From a virus, in the IMG/VR virus record IMGVR_UViG_3300020430_000111, positions 1 to 20,973 of that record: a stretch of DNA of 20,973 nt; one strand, 5' to 3'. This document shows positions 1 through 8,119 of the stretch, piece by piece. Below the pieces are notes generated by a model, which had not been told where the DNA came from, did no database searches, and was given only the letters and a program-made list of their open reading frames with translations. Every line of letters begins with the position of its first letter. Within the stretch, counting starts at the first letter, position 1. The position numbers were made by a program, and so were the translations under genes.

Positions 1-9
1 TATCTCCTA
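1..9 (-). promoter_or_regulatory. Ribosome binding site of the next gene, cut by the window edge
   Basis: Read on the minus strand the window ends with TTAGGAGATA, a good Shine-Dalgarno sequence. It implies that a further minus-strand gene starts just outside the window, downstream of gp32. Nothing can be said of its product. Confidence 0.5.
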
Positions 10-40
10 AAACTGGCAAAGTTCATACTATGTAAAGAGT

Positions 41-65
41 GAGGCACCTGATAACCCTATGCCTC
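41..65 (-). terminator. Possible weak hairpin after gp32
   Basis: A 6-bp inverted repeat, GAGGCA/TGCCTC, encloses a 13-base loop 16 bases past the gp32 stop codon. On the minus strand it is followed only by ACTCTTTACA, not a real T tract. It could be a weak terminator, a processing site or an mRNA-stabilising end. I would not call it a strong intrinsic terminator. Confidence 0.25.
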
Positions 66-80
66 CCTGTGGGCGCGCCG

Positions 81-827
81 TTATGCTAGAAGCTGGTCAA
101 AAGCTTCATCTACAGTGCTAGTTTCCTTCTCGGAGGTTCCGTAGCGATGGGACTCACTAGAGCGCGACTCGGCATCTTCGTCATCCGAAAGAAATGCGTC
201 TAGGAGCGTCTCGACTTCTGCCGGAGTCTTCTTGTCAAAGAGCGACTGAAACTCTGGGATATTATCGATCAGCTCAGCTACTTGCTCAGGAGAGTCAACT
301 AGCGCACTGGTACGACGGCGAGGTTGGATCTTGGTCTGCGGGTATGCGGCACCTGCAGGCTTTCCGTAATTAAGTGTGAGGTCTGTACCTTCCTCAAGAT
401 CGGTGATATCACCGTAGTCGGGGTTCAGTACAAGGTTGAGTAGGGTCTCATAAGCAGTCTTACCGTAGCCCCAAATTCGAACGCCCTCACGCTCTTCGCC
501 GCGGACAACGACCGGGGAAAAGAAGCGCTGGCGTGCGGTGAGCGACTTGGCCATCTTGATTGACTCCTCGGTTCCCTCATCATAAAGGGATCGAACGAAG
601 CTGCATACAGCACAGTCGTCTCCAAAGTTCTTCTTGGGACATAAGAAACCACTGTTGTTTCCTACGTTATAGTGGAAATAGAAATCCTTGAAAGGATCTC
701 CATCTTCCGGTGAAACAATTCGAATGTCCTGATCGCCGTCCTGCGGACGCCAAAAGACGTTTCGGTTGCCTCCACCATTCTTGAGTGCGCTTAGCTTGGC
801 GCGCATTGCCTTCATGTCAATTGCCAT
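81..827 (-). CDS. 32: Single-stranded DNA-binding protein, T4 gp32-like
   Basis: A 248-aa relative of T4 gp32, which coats ssDNA cooperatively during phage replication, recombination and repair. The gp32 zinc site is visible as H52, C63, C72 and C75, close to the His-Cys-Cys-Cys spacing of T4 (H64, C77, C87, C90). A basic N-terminal arm (K6 to R27) fits the cooperativity domain. The acidic Ser/Glu/Asp-rich tail ends in DEAFDQLLA, resembling the acidic partner-binding tail of T4 gp32 (about 300 aa), so this version is somewhat shorter. The ATG at 827 has AGGAG (836-840) at 8 bases. A strong sigma70-like promoter lies directly upstream, so it can be made at higher level than the rest of the cassette. 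The family call is secure. Confidence 0.9.
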   Translation of the reverse strand: MAIDMKAMRAKLSALKNGGGNRNVFWRPQDGDQDIRIVSPEDGDPFKDFYFHYNVGNNSGFLCPKKNFGDDCAVCSFVRSLYDEGTEESIKMAKSLTARQRFFSPVVVRGEEREGVRIWGYGKTAYETLLNLVLNPDYGDITDLEEGTDLTLNYGKPAGAAYPQTKIQPRRRTSALVDSPEQVAELIDNIPEFQSLFDKKTPAEVETLLDAFLSDDEDAESRSSESHRYGTSEKETSTVDEAFDQLLA

Positions 828-840
828 TACATTTTCTCCT
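827..840 (-). promoter_or_regulatory. gp32 ribosome binding site with an overlapping ATG-TAA minimal ORF
   Basis: On the minus strand AGGAG is followed by AAAATGTAATGGC. The true ATG (827-825) shares its A with the stop of a one-residue reading frame, ATG TAA (832-827). The AGGAG is 8 bases from the real start but only 3 from the upstream ATG, so the real start is preferred. The arrangement could tune initiation of gp32, whose T4 relative represses its own translation. A regulatory role here is only inferred. Confidence 0.45.
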
Positions 841-891
841 TTTGCACTTGGCTATAGTAGGCCCGGCAAATGTCCCGAACCTCTGTTTATC

Positions 892-920
892 AATATAACA
901 CCCTTCTTCACAGAAGTCAA
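892..920 (-). promoter_or_regulatory. Sigma70-like promoter for gp32
   Basis: On the minus strand there is TTGACT (915-920), a spacer of exactly 17 bases (898-914) and TATATT (892-897), the last preceded by TGT, which makes an extended -10 element. Five of six bases match consensus in each box. Transcription should begin near position 885, giving a leader of roughly 58 bases before the gp32 ATG. The TGA stop codon of the upstream 94-aa gene lies inside the -35 box. Confidence 0.8.
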
Positions 921-1201
921 GCATTATTTTGAAAAAAGTTTAATTCTTCTACTTCCTCTTCACATACATCATCCACGGTTGTGTTCCAATTAAATACCCG
1001 GAAGTTGTTGGCCTCCAGATCCCATACTGTTTCCTTGCCCTCAGCGAGCATCTTGGCCTTTGCTTCGGCGCGGGCCTCCGTAACCTCTCCGCCCTTCACA
1101 CGAGCCGCCAGAAACGAATCTGGCAGGTCTGTGAGCCTTGCAAAATGCATGGTTCGGGCTGAGCCATCTGCCTTGGTAAAAGTTCCAGTATATACAATCA
1201 T
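917..1201 (-). CDS. Small phage protein, possible SH3/Sm-like barrel, function unknown
   Basis: A 94-aa protein. The first half (MIVYTGTFTKADGSARTMHF) looks like beta strands, and a later RVFNWNT segment (residues about 68-74) resembles short phage proteins annotated as WYL_2 or Sm-like SH3 beta-barrel proteins. That resemblance is from memory and is not proof. A helical Ala/Glu/Lys stretch sits between, and the C-terminus is acidic (CEEEVEELN). The ATG at 1201 overlaps the TGA of the tubulin-like gene (ATGA overlap) and has AGGAG five bases upstream, so the two are probably translationally coupled. Its stop lies in the gp32 promoter. Being in an operon with polymerase and gp32 suggests a role in DNA metabolism or host takeover. 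I know no specific function. Confidence 0.75.
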   Translation of the reverse strand: MIVYTGTFTKADGSARTMHFARLTDLPDSFLAARVKGGEVTEARAEAKAKMLAEGKETVWDLEANNFRVFNWNTTVDDVCEEEVEELNFFQNNA

Positions 1202-2043
1202 TTGATCTCCTGAATTATGTTAGTGTACGCTTTACAGTATACAAAGTTTTTATCGTATTTTGTAGAGTAAACGCCATATGAAATGTCGATTTCTCTTTCT
1301 TTTGTTTTTTCTAAAAAGTCGTTGATTTTTTTATTTAGTGTTCCATCGGTCTCAAGCTGTTGCTGATTGATAGCTATATAATATCTCATCATGCGGGGAG
1401 TGTCAAGAGGAAAAAACAACTTTTCTTCATTTTTCTCATCGAACTCCCAAAAGCCCAACGTTGAGATCTTGTAAATATCTGGAATTGGTGCGATATCGGA
1501 AATCACAGGCTTTTGATGGTCGAAAACGTTCATCATATGAATGGTGTTTGATACCATGCTGTTGATGGCATCATGATATCCAATCATGGGCACCTCACCA
1601 AGCACCTCTTCAACCTGCTTGTTGTTGATAATACAGATTTCATTGAATAGGCCTGATCTTGCATATTCTTGCAGAACACCGGTAGTGGCGCGATCAATGG
1701 CAGACGTATGAGCACCGATCTGACGCTCATTCCCTCTCACCAAAATAACGTTGATCATACGATCCTTGATCTGTTCCAGCAGAGCCAAACTGACGCCTGA
1801 AATACGGCCAGAAGATGGCAAGATTACCGAAACCTCTGGTCCTGCTGAGCGGAGGAAGCTCTTAAACGAAGGGCAGTTAGCCTCGTAGTCTTCCGGGGAG
1901 TTTTGCTCGTCAAGCCTGTAAAAACCGTTCTTTTTGAGACCTGTAACATCAGTATCAATGAAGTATCCCGTATACTGTGGATAATTCATAAGCTGAGCTA
2001 AAATGTTTACGCCAGCTGAGCCCAAACCAATTACTTTATCCAT
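1198..2043 (-). CDS. Divergent tubulin/FtsZ-like protein
   Basis: 281 aa. The order of elements follows the FtsZ/tubulin GTPase fold. A G-L-G-S-A-G-V-N loop at residues 6-13 resembles FtsZ T1 (GxGGxGxN). FIDTDVTGLK (28-37) resembles the FtsZ NTDAQALK strand-loop. PSSGRISGVSLALLEQIK (76-93) sits where the tubulin signature GGGTGTG and its helix belong, with only G79 and G83 kept. The helix YHDAINSMVSNTIHMMNVF (156-174) fits H7 with N161. ISDIAPIPDIYKISTLGF (about 181-198) fits the T7 loop and next helix. It is shorter than FtsZ (about 380 aa), as is phage PhuZ (about 315 aa). The start overlaps the polymerase stop by 8 bases and is preceded by GGGAG. With a degenerate T4 loop it may bind GTP weakly or act as a partner of a host or phage tubulin. 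Another Rossmann-fold nucleotide-binding protein is the alternative. Confidence 0.6.
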   Translation of the reverse strand: MDKVIGLGSAGVNILAQLMNYPQYTGYFIDTDVTGLKKNGFYRLDEQNSPEDYEANCPSFKSFLRSAGPEVSVILPSSGRISGVSLALLEQIKDRMINVILVRGNERQIGAHTSAIDRATTGVLQEYARSGLFNEICIINNKQVEEVLGEVPMIGYHDAINSMVSNTIHMMNVFDHQKPVISDIAPIPDIYKISTLGFWEFDEKNEEKLFFPLDTPRMMRYYIAINQQQLETDGTLNKKINDFLEKTKEREIDISYGVYSTKYDKNFVYCKAYTNIIQEIK

Positions 2044-3235
2044 TTACTCTCAACTCCCTAAGCTTACCAAAATTCTTGCCTGCACTAATGTTTACCATAA
2101 ATTTGCCGAGCCTTGTAGAAGAAAATTCATTCACAAGCGACATTAGCTCCTGACGGTCCTCATCTGCGAAATCAAGCACCACGCTATCATGAATCACGAA
2201 CGCAATTGTAGAGCGCTTATTAGCCAATAGCGAGCGGATCTTGCATGCCTGTTCTAATACCATGTCTGCGCATGTGCTCTGAATAATATAATTGAGTGCG
2301 TGAAAGCGGTCTGCGGGAATCTGACGATTATACACGGTTTTGACGTTGTTGCCATCCCAATATTGACCCAAAACGCTGTCGCGGTCATAGAACCGATTCA
2401 TCAAGTGATCTTCAGACTCTGGGTTATACAACCACGCAAATGCGCGCTTTTTGGCCTCCTCTCTGGTTCCATTGCCGCGAAAAACATTATCAATGTTCCA
2501 ATTATGGATATCTTGTTCTGGCTGTTCTTTTCCAATCAGTGATAACAAGACTCTCAATTCTGCGGCATTAAAATCTAGCTCCACAAACCAGTCATTGTTT
2601 GGCTCTAGAATGGTACGGTGCTCTTTTTTCAAAGTGAGTATCGGAAAGCTGGTTGGACTAGTGGTTAAACGACCAGTTTTTGTACCATCTACAATGTACT
2701 TGCAATATGGGGCCGTTTTATTAATCTTTTTTAGTAGGTTTCGGCACTGCTTGTTAGCACGAAACTGCTTGATGTTGTTAGGATTTATATTTAGCTTCTG
2801 AGCGGAGATTTGGCTGACTAGTCTTGTCGTTGCTAGGGTCTGCTCATAGTTTTCAGGACGAGGGTACTCAGCGAAAACATGTTCCGTAATTTTGTTCTTG
2901 ATCTCGCAAAACTCCATAAGATACCTTTCGGGCACCAAATCGAAGTAGCAGTTTTCATCCAGCGAAACACCGGAAGACACAAAGGCCTTTAAATAAGCTC
3001 GCATGCGTGAAGAGACCCTATCCCATTCTTCCTTATGCTCTTCTGGGCATACGTCCCCTAACTCGCTTCCGACACAATACAGGCTAGCGTACTCAACCTG
3101 CTCGTCGTCAATTGACGGAGAATACGACCAAGTTCGTGTTAAATTTTGTGGAAAGTCTTCATACACAAGTTTGCTATCGACATAAATGCCGACACACTCT
3201 TGCTTATTATCGAGGGCTTGAAAAAGCACGCACAC
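2036..3235 (-). CDS. Family A DNA polymerase, short form without exonuclease domain
   Basis: 399 aa, the size of the polymerase domain alone. The Pol I signatures are present in order: TGRLTT at residues 187-192; motif A D221-FNAAELR-228 (E. coli DYSQIELR, metal ligand D221); motif B or O-helix R258xxxK262xxxF266xxxY270; NYIIQ at 315-319; motif C H349-D350-S351. The last is HDS where most Pol I enzymes have HDE. Phe at the O-helix position (E. coli F762) normally means discrimination against dideoxynucleotides. Residues 1-130 show no 3'-5' or 5'-3' exonuclease motif that I recognise, so proofreading is absent or supplied elsewhere. The first possible start is GTG at 3235. GTG at 3229 has better spacing from AAAGG (9 bases) and may be the true one. 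A sigma70-like promoter lies directly upstream, and the gene leads the replication cassette. Confidence 0.87.
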   Translation of the reverse strand: MCVLFQALDNKQECVGIYVDSKLVYEDFPQNLTRTWSYSPSIDDEQVEYASLYCVGSELGDVCPEEHKEEWDRVSSRMRAYLKAFVSSGVSLDENCYFDLVPERYLMEFCEIKNKITEHVFAEYPRPENYEQTLATTRLVSQISAQKLNINPNNIKQFRANKQCRNLLKKINKTAPYCKYIVDGTKTGRLTTSPTSFPILTLKKEHRTILEPNNDWFVELDFNAAELRVLLSLIGKEQPEQDIHNWNIDNVFRGNGTREEAKKRAFAWLYNPESEDHLMNRFYDRDSVLGQYWDGNNVKTVYNRQIPADRFHALNYIIQSTCADMVLEQACKIRSLLANKRSTIAFVIHDSVVLDFADEDRQELMSLVNEFSSTRLGKFMVNISAGKNFGKLRELRVNG

Positions 3236-3250
3236 CTACCTTTGATTTAG

Positions 3251-3279
3251 AGAATAACCGGAAGCAACAAAGTTGTCAA
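3251..3279 (-). promoter_or_regulatory. Sigma70-like promoter for the polymerase cassette
   Basis: On the minus strand a perfect TTGACA (3274-3279) is followed by a 17-base spacer and TATTCT (3251-3256), four of six to consensus. Transcription would start near 3244, leaving only about 10-15 bases before the polymerase GTG. It lies in the 51-base gap after the 427-aa gene and marks the change from virion genes to replication-type genes. No terminator separates the two, so read-through from upstream is possible. Confidence 0.65.
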
Positions 3280-3286
3280 GCTTTTT

Positions 3287-4570
3287 TTAATATTTTGTCT
3301 CGTGAGAGGCTGTCATGGATGGCTGGCCATTTCTTTGTTTTCTTTTTTCAAAGTTTTTCTGTATGTGGTTTACCGACCCTGGCATATGTGACACATCTCT
3401 AAACTGTTGATCTACCAAAACCAAAGCATGCTCTTTCGTACGCACCTTACTGATACGATTGGCACGATCTGCTAATTGCTTCATTCTTTCTGGTGTGTAC
3501 TTTCCGCCCTCTTCCGCATTTCGAATTTTCATGTATTTTTCCAAAAACCACTTTTCTCCATATTCTACATTAATCGAAACAAGATCTTTAGGTTCTCTAA
3601 AAATATTTTTTGGAGTGTACTTTCCATCTTTCCTCATCCTCGGGACAGACACAGAACGGTTGAAAGACACATAAGAATTGTAATATGTTGTATATAAAGA
3701 CTTAAAAACATTATAATCTTTGATACATGTCAACTGATAGCAAGTTCTAAACACATCTATATGATCGTTGAATCCAAACTGTTTCATATATCTGATCATG
3801 GCAGGCGAGTTCAAATCTGCGACCAATCTATATGGCACGTTCTTGTCAATGCTGAATCCGAACTGCATTGCCATGTTTTCATAAAATGGATAATTCTGAT
3901 TGTTGTAAACTCGGGCGACCTTCTTTTCATCCTTGGAGGCATTAAATTCAGCTAAATCAATGACCAGCCCTGTTGTATGCGGTGAAGCATATTTGCTTCG
4001 CATATAGGCGCTGAATGTGAATGGTGCCACTGATGCGATATCTTCGATAAAACTGTCAAGATACGGAACAAATGAGTCAAAGTCTCTGATATAAATCTCT
4101 TTTTGCTTGTCTTTCTTTAACTTCTCTACAAATAATTCGTACAGCGCCCGGCGATACTCGCCATAGCTGGCGACCGCGGATTCGAAGCCCTTCAGCGGGG
4201 CTGGGCGGGACATAAAACCTTCGTCTAAACTAATTTGCTTTTTTTCAGTAGCGACGAAGAACGCGTTTTGGAAGTCTTCAAAGGCTTTGGCTACGAAATT
4301 CATAACTTTAACAACCTTGTCTGCGCGCAAAGATGTGGCCATTACCAAAAACTCTTCTTTTGGCATAATTGGGGCCATTTCATGGTTTACACGACCATAA
4401 AAAATTCTCTCTCCATAATCAAAATTACGAACACTTTTTTTGATGTCGCGGAGTCCGCCAGTTGTAAAAGTGGCAGAATAAAGTGTGCGATAATAAAATA
4501 AGGCCAGAGTGGACAGCTTGTTTTTGCCCTTATACTCTCTAGTTGTTGGGTCTATTCCACGAACTTCCAT
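3287..4570 (-). CDS. Unrecognised 427-aa protein, probably virion-associated
   Basis: I do not recognise a family. The protein is rich in Tyr and Phe (many FYYR, YYNSY and YNNQNYPFY patches), looks mixed alpha/beta, has no signal peptide or membrane segment, and ends in a basic, probably flexible tail (FEKRKQRNGQ). Its ATG (4570-4568) shares one base with the TAA of the 1182-aa baseplate gene (TAATG), which indicates translational coupling and makes a structural or baseplate role the best guess. It is the last gene before the replication-type promoter. Alternatives include a baseplate wedge component, a tail assembly factor or an unrelated protein carried at the end of the operon. Confidence 0.8.
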   Translation of the reverse strand: MEVRGIDPTTREYKGKNKLSTLALFYYRTLYSATFTTGGLRDIKKSVRNFDYGERIFYGRVNHEMAPIMPKEEFLVMATSLRADKVVKVMNFVAKAFEDFQNAFFVATEKKQISLDEGFMSRPAPLKGFESAVASYGEYRRALYELFVEKLKKDKQKEIYIRDFDSFVPYLDSFIEDIASVAPFTFSAYMRSKYASPHTTGLVIDLAEFNASKDEKKVARVYNNQNYPFYENMAMQFGFSIDKNVPYRLVADLNSPAMIRYMKQFGFNDHIDVFRTCYQLTCIKDYNVFKSLYTTYYNSYVSFNRSVSVPRMRKDGKYTPKNIFREPKDLVSINVEYGEKWFLEKYMKIRNAEEGGKYTPERMKQLADRANRISKVRTKEHALVLVDQQFRDVSHMPGSVNHIQKNFEKRKQRNGQPSMTASHETKY

Positions 4571-7500
4571 TATGTATCATCCCCCGATGTATCTGTTGCT
4601 GTTGGTACGGGCGCTTCGCCTGCAGGCGGGGGCGTATAGCCGCTGTGAACCTGAAGTTCATCTCCGACCTGACTCCAGACCTGACACTCGGTCGAGGCTC
4701 TAACCGGAGTGGTCGGATCGGGACCGGTAGTGATCTCTCCGGCTGGGGAGCCTCGGTAGACCCATACACACTCTGCTGTTGTGTCGTACTTGCCCTTTTC
4801 GATGACGTTCTTTACGTTGATTACCATGTGATAGCCGCCTAAACCCAATAAATGAGCATATGAGCCTTCTTCATTTGGTCTACCCAGTGCGTATCCCAAT
4901 CCAGCAGGATCCACAAAAATAGTTTGTCCTGGGAATACCTTAGAGTTGCCATACATCTCAATACTTACCTTATACGGCTCTCTTAGCTGCGAGATACCAG
5001 AATACCCTTGGCCAAAATATCTAGCCTCTCGTAAATAAGGCTGATCTGTTTTTGAAAATCGAATTCGTTTTACAATACCCTTGTTGGTACCAATGTGAAA
5101 GTGAAAAACTCCCTTTTTAACGTCTTTTGTGAAATCACCATTTAACTGGCGAGGCACTGGATCTGAGGCGTAGCATAACACATAGTGGTACATTCCTTCT
5201 GTGGGCTTTTCCTCATCTTCTGCGTCTTGAGCCAAAATTGGCATGTTAGAGCCAACTCCCGAAAACTCATCAATAAAAAAGCGCTTAGATTGACCCGTTG
5301 GTGAATTGCTATTTCCGGCCTTCGATGCGATTAAGGCGCCAATCGGATCTTGGCCACTATTTTCAGAGCCCACAAGATACAAGTTGGTGAATTTAGCTCT
5401 TTGACGATGGGCGCCGCCGAAGCAGTCCTCTGAAGTCAGTGTTCTTAGCACAAGATCTTTTGTTAAATCTTTAATAAATTCTAATAAGAACCATGACACC
5501 TTCTGTTTAGAAATAATCTTGCCCATAAACCACTCCATAAAGTAATTTACAGAAATAGGAATATCTGCCATGTTGATTTGCATTGGGGTGCTTTGTTGCC
5601 CTTCTGGATCTCTAATTTCCACGGGGCCTAACAAAACTCTCATTTTATTAAATCTACGAAGAGCATCTACGCCACCACTAGATTGTAGGTCTACTTTGTT
5701 AATGTTTTCTAGAGCAACATTAACAATATCTCCAAGGAAGAAATATGGTATGTTTAGATCGCCGCCGGCGGCTCTTGTGTAAACATTTTCCATAATCTTC
5801 TCAACTGTTGGGTTGTTCTCTGAATTGTTAAAGTCCACGCTAGTTGGGAAATTAATTTGTGATTTCAAGTCCGCGGCCACTCCGGTAGTAGACGTCAAAT
5901 CTGCATCGGGCACATTTGACTGGTATGGCGTGGGGGACATTGCGAAATTTGGACTTCTAATATAGCTAACCACCTCTGCAACAGGCACCCTATATCTAAA
6001 TACGCGGGAGTGTGGCTTGTTACTCTCCAGGCCCTCAATCAAAGAAACGTGTGCGTCTGCTTTGTCAAGCTGAATCGAATTTGTTATTCTTCTTCGAAGC
6101 TCAGCCATGTCTTCATCTGTACATGTAGCATCAGAGCCAGCAGAAAGGTCTTCTCTCATTAACCGCATAGCCTCTTCTCGCTCGGCATTTCTTCTCATCA
6201 AGTTTTCATTAATTAAAATGTTTGATTCTGGTGACGTAAAGGCCCCTTCAACCCATGCTCGATATTCAATCGTAAAATCAACAGTTCCATTGTCGGCAAT
6301 ATCAAATGAATGATCGATAATTGTCAGATACATGGTCACACGCGAGTTTCTAATTGCGGCGACTTCATCAGGAGTAAACTGTAAGCTTTCTGTCGTAGCT
6401 TCAGGTAAAGACCAACCTACAACAACTTTCAATTGCTGATATAGAACGTCTGGTGCCTGTAAGTGGTCGCGATTTCTTCTAATGGCCAAATCTGTATAGT
6501 TAAAAGCATGCTGAAATGCTTCACCCTCAGAGTCTGTCAGAGAGGTTCTATGTTCCTCTAGGAGATCTGTGAAAGACTGAGCATGTAAAACTAGTTTTGC
6601 CTTAATATCTCTTCTTGACGAAGCGGGATTCGAGCCCTGATAGGTCCACTCAAATGATTTTAAGCCAACTCCGCCGCCTTTACCACCGTACATTCCCGAC
6701 ATAATCTGTTCAACTGAATGATTTGTAATGTGTTGAAAGAAGGGAACTTCAAAATCTACTGGCTTAGCTAAGTCAACCGTTTCCCTTTCACCGGCAGCGT
6801 TTGGCCGGCCGTAATATTGGTGCAAAACCTGATAAAACTTTACGGCTGGTACCAGATAAGATAGCCTGGACGGTGGAATCATGTAAAATGCCGAATAACT
6901 CGGATCATAAGTTAGCTGACTCACAATCTGACCGGGGGTGCCTTGCACAGCATAAGCTTTGGGGCCTTCGGACTCCGTATCATACACTGCCCTTCTCGAC
7001 ATGTTGGCTTGTGCTAGAGAAATGATCTTTGTCAATAAAAAGCACTGCTCTTTTGAGCGAAATTCGCTTGCATAGTCTTCGCCGCCGCGTGCCTGATCTG
7101 CAATAAAGTTATTTTGCGCAGCCACATCGGACAGGTCTCCAAGGCCGGCCTCCAGGGCTCTTAGGCGCGCCTGTTCTTCGGCAGATAAAGCATCTTCAGG
7201 ATCGGTTGAGTTTTGTCGTTGTCGTAAGGCCTCTAGTTCAGCGCGCTGGTTGCTGATCTCTTGGGCACCCTCGGCATCCTCTTGGTAGGCCGCCCTAACT
7301 GCCCTAATTGCAGTAAAGATCTTAGTAGCTCGCAGTTGAAGAAAGGCGCTGTCAACCTGTGTTTGGTGGTAATACTCAGCCAGAGTATAAGTGGGTCCAG
7401 TGCCAGCTAGGTAGGTAGCGCGGCCGCCGTTAGACACGAAATATGGCACATATGCAGGTATGCTTGATACGTCTATTTTATCCATGCCGGAAGATTGAGT

Positions 7501-8118
7501 TCCTGCCTTGACCATACTAAATGCACCGTGAGTAGCAAGGGACATGAGGTTACCTTCTGAATCGGCCCTATAGTCATCGAGCCAACGATTTGTATATCCC
7601 ATAGTGCGCCCATCATTGATCATATACTCGTTTTGCACACTGCGAGGAATTTGAAAAGTGTCGGGGGCGCCAAGTATGCCCCTGGTTCCATTATCTTCGT
7701 CAAGCCAGTCTTGGTTGTCTAAAGTAACTTCTTTGCTGCCATCGCCGTTCTGGTGGGTAACCTGCCCGCTTGAGGCGCCGGAGGCTAGCCACCTGTATAG
7801 ATCTGATGATAGATCGTTGCCGTCACGGAGTTCATCGTTAACACTCTTGTACTCCCAGGGGGTAATTGCAGGCCCAGGATCCGCATCAAAGTCTTTGCTG
7901 GCTTCACCAAATTCTTCATCAAAACCAAGGGCAGTTATCAAAGCCTGAGCTGAGATTTCTCCGATTTGTTCAGCTGTGTACGGAGGAGAGATATCTCCTT
8001 CAACTGGAACTATCTCACCTTCAGCATTTGGTACATATAAGGTTATTTTATTAACAGCATCTACGATCTCCTGCGATGGAGTCCACCTTATTGGCGTTGG
8101 CTTTGGAGGTAATGCCAT
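4570..8118 (-). CDS. Large baseplate structural protein
   Basis: 1182 aa, the largest gene in the window. Features seen: a Pro-rich start; a charged helical stretch at about 285-325 (ISNQRAELEALRQRQ and EEQARLRALEAGLG), likely coiled coil; a Gly-rich loop GGKGGGVGLKSFEW at about 478-491 followed by a beta-rich segment; a segment near the C-terminus with VFPGQTIFVDP and GGYHMVINVKN, of the kind seen in phage hub or baseplate proteins that end in an OB-like or beta domain; and a low-complexity Pro/Ala/Thr tail (PPPAGEAPVPTATDTSGDDT). It starts one base after the stop of the LysM gene and is coupled to the 427-aa gene. Location after the tape measure and beside a gp53-like protein supports baseplate. 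Whether it is hub (gp27-like) or wedge I cannot say. Confidence 0.7.
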   Translation of the reverse strand: MALPPKPTPIRWTPSQEIVDAVNKITLYVPNAEGEIVPVEGDISPPYTAEQIGEISAQALITALGFDEEFGEASKDFDADPGPAITPWEYKSVNDELRDGNDLSSDLYRWLASGASSGQVTHQNGDGSKEVTLDNQDWLDEDNGTRGILGAPDTFQIPRSVQNEYMINDGRTMGYTNRWLDDYRADSEGNLMSLATHGAFSMVKAGTQSSGMDKIDVSSIPAYVPYFVSNGGRATYLAGTGPTYTLAEYYHQTQVDSAFLQLRATKIFTAIRAVRAAYQEDAEGAQEISNQRAELEALRQRQNSTDPEDALSAEEQARLRALEAGLGDLSDVAAQNNFIADQARGGEDYASEFRSKEQCFLLTKIISLAQANMSRRAVYDTESEGPKAYAVQGTPGQIVSQLTYDPSYSAFYMIPPSRLSYLVPAVKFYQVLHQYYGRPNAAGERETVDLAKPVDFEVPFFQHITNHSVEQIMSGMYGGKGGGVGLKSFEWTYQGSNPASSRRDIKAKLVLHAQSFTDLLEEHRTSLTDSEGEAFQHAFNYTDLAIRRNRDHLQAPDVLYQQLKVVVGWSLPEATTESLQFTPDEVAAIRNSRVTMYLTIIDHSFDIADNGTVDFTIEYRAWVEGAFTSPESNILINENLMRRNAEREEAMRLMREDLSAGSDATCTDEDMAELRRRITNSIQLDKADAHVSLIEGLESNKPHSRVFRYRVPVAEVVSYIRSPNFAMSPTPYQSNVPDADLTSTTGVAADLKSQINFPTSVDFNNSENNPTVEKIMENVYTRAAGGDLNIPYFFLGDIVNVALENINKVDLQSSGGVDALRRFNKMRVLLGPVEIRDPEGQQSTPMQINMADIPISVNYFMEWFMGKIISKQKVSWFLLEFIKDLTKDLVLRTLTSEDCFGGAHRQRAKFTNLYLVGSENSGQDPIGALIASKAGNSNSPTGQSKRFFIDEFSGVGSNMPILAQDAEDEEKPTEGMYHYVLCYASDPVPRQLNGDFTKDVKKGVFHFHIGTNKGIVKRIRFSKTDQPYLREARYFGQGYSGISQLREPYKVSIEMYGNSKVFPGQTIFVDPAGLGYALGRPNEEGSYAHLLGLGGYHMVINVKNVIEKGKYDTTAECVWVYRGSPAGEITTGPDPTTPVRASTECQVWSQVGDELQVHSGYTPPPAGEAPVPTATDTSGDDT

Positions 8119-8119
8119 T

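Noticed and set aside
7658-7948. Plus-strand open frame of 96 codons inside the 1182-aa gene
   Set aside because: It is antisense to a clear long gene, with no ribosome binding site or recognisable product. The same applies to the other plus-strand frames, such as 4543-4842 and 11564-11911.
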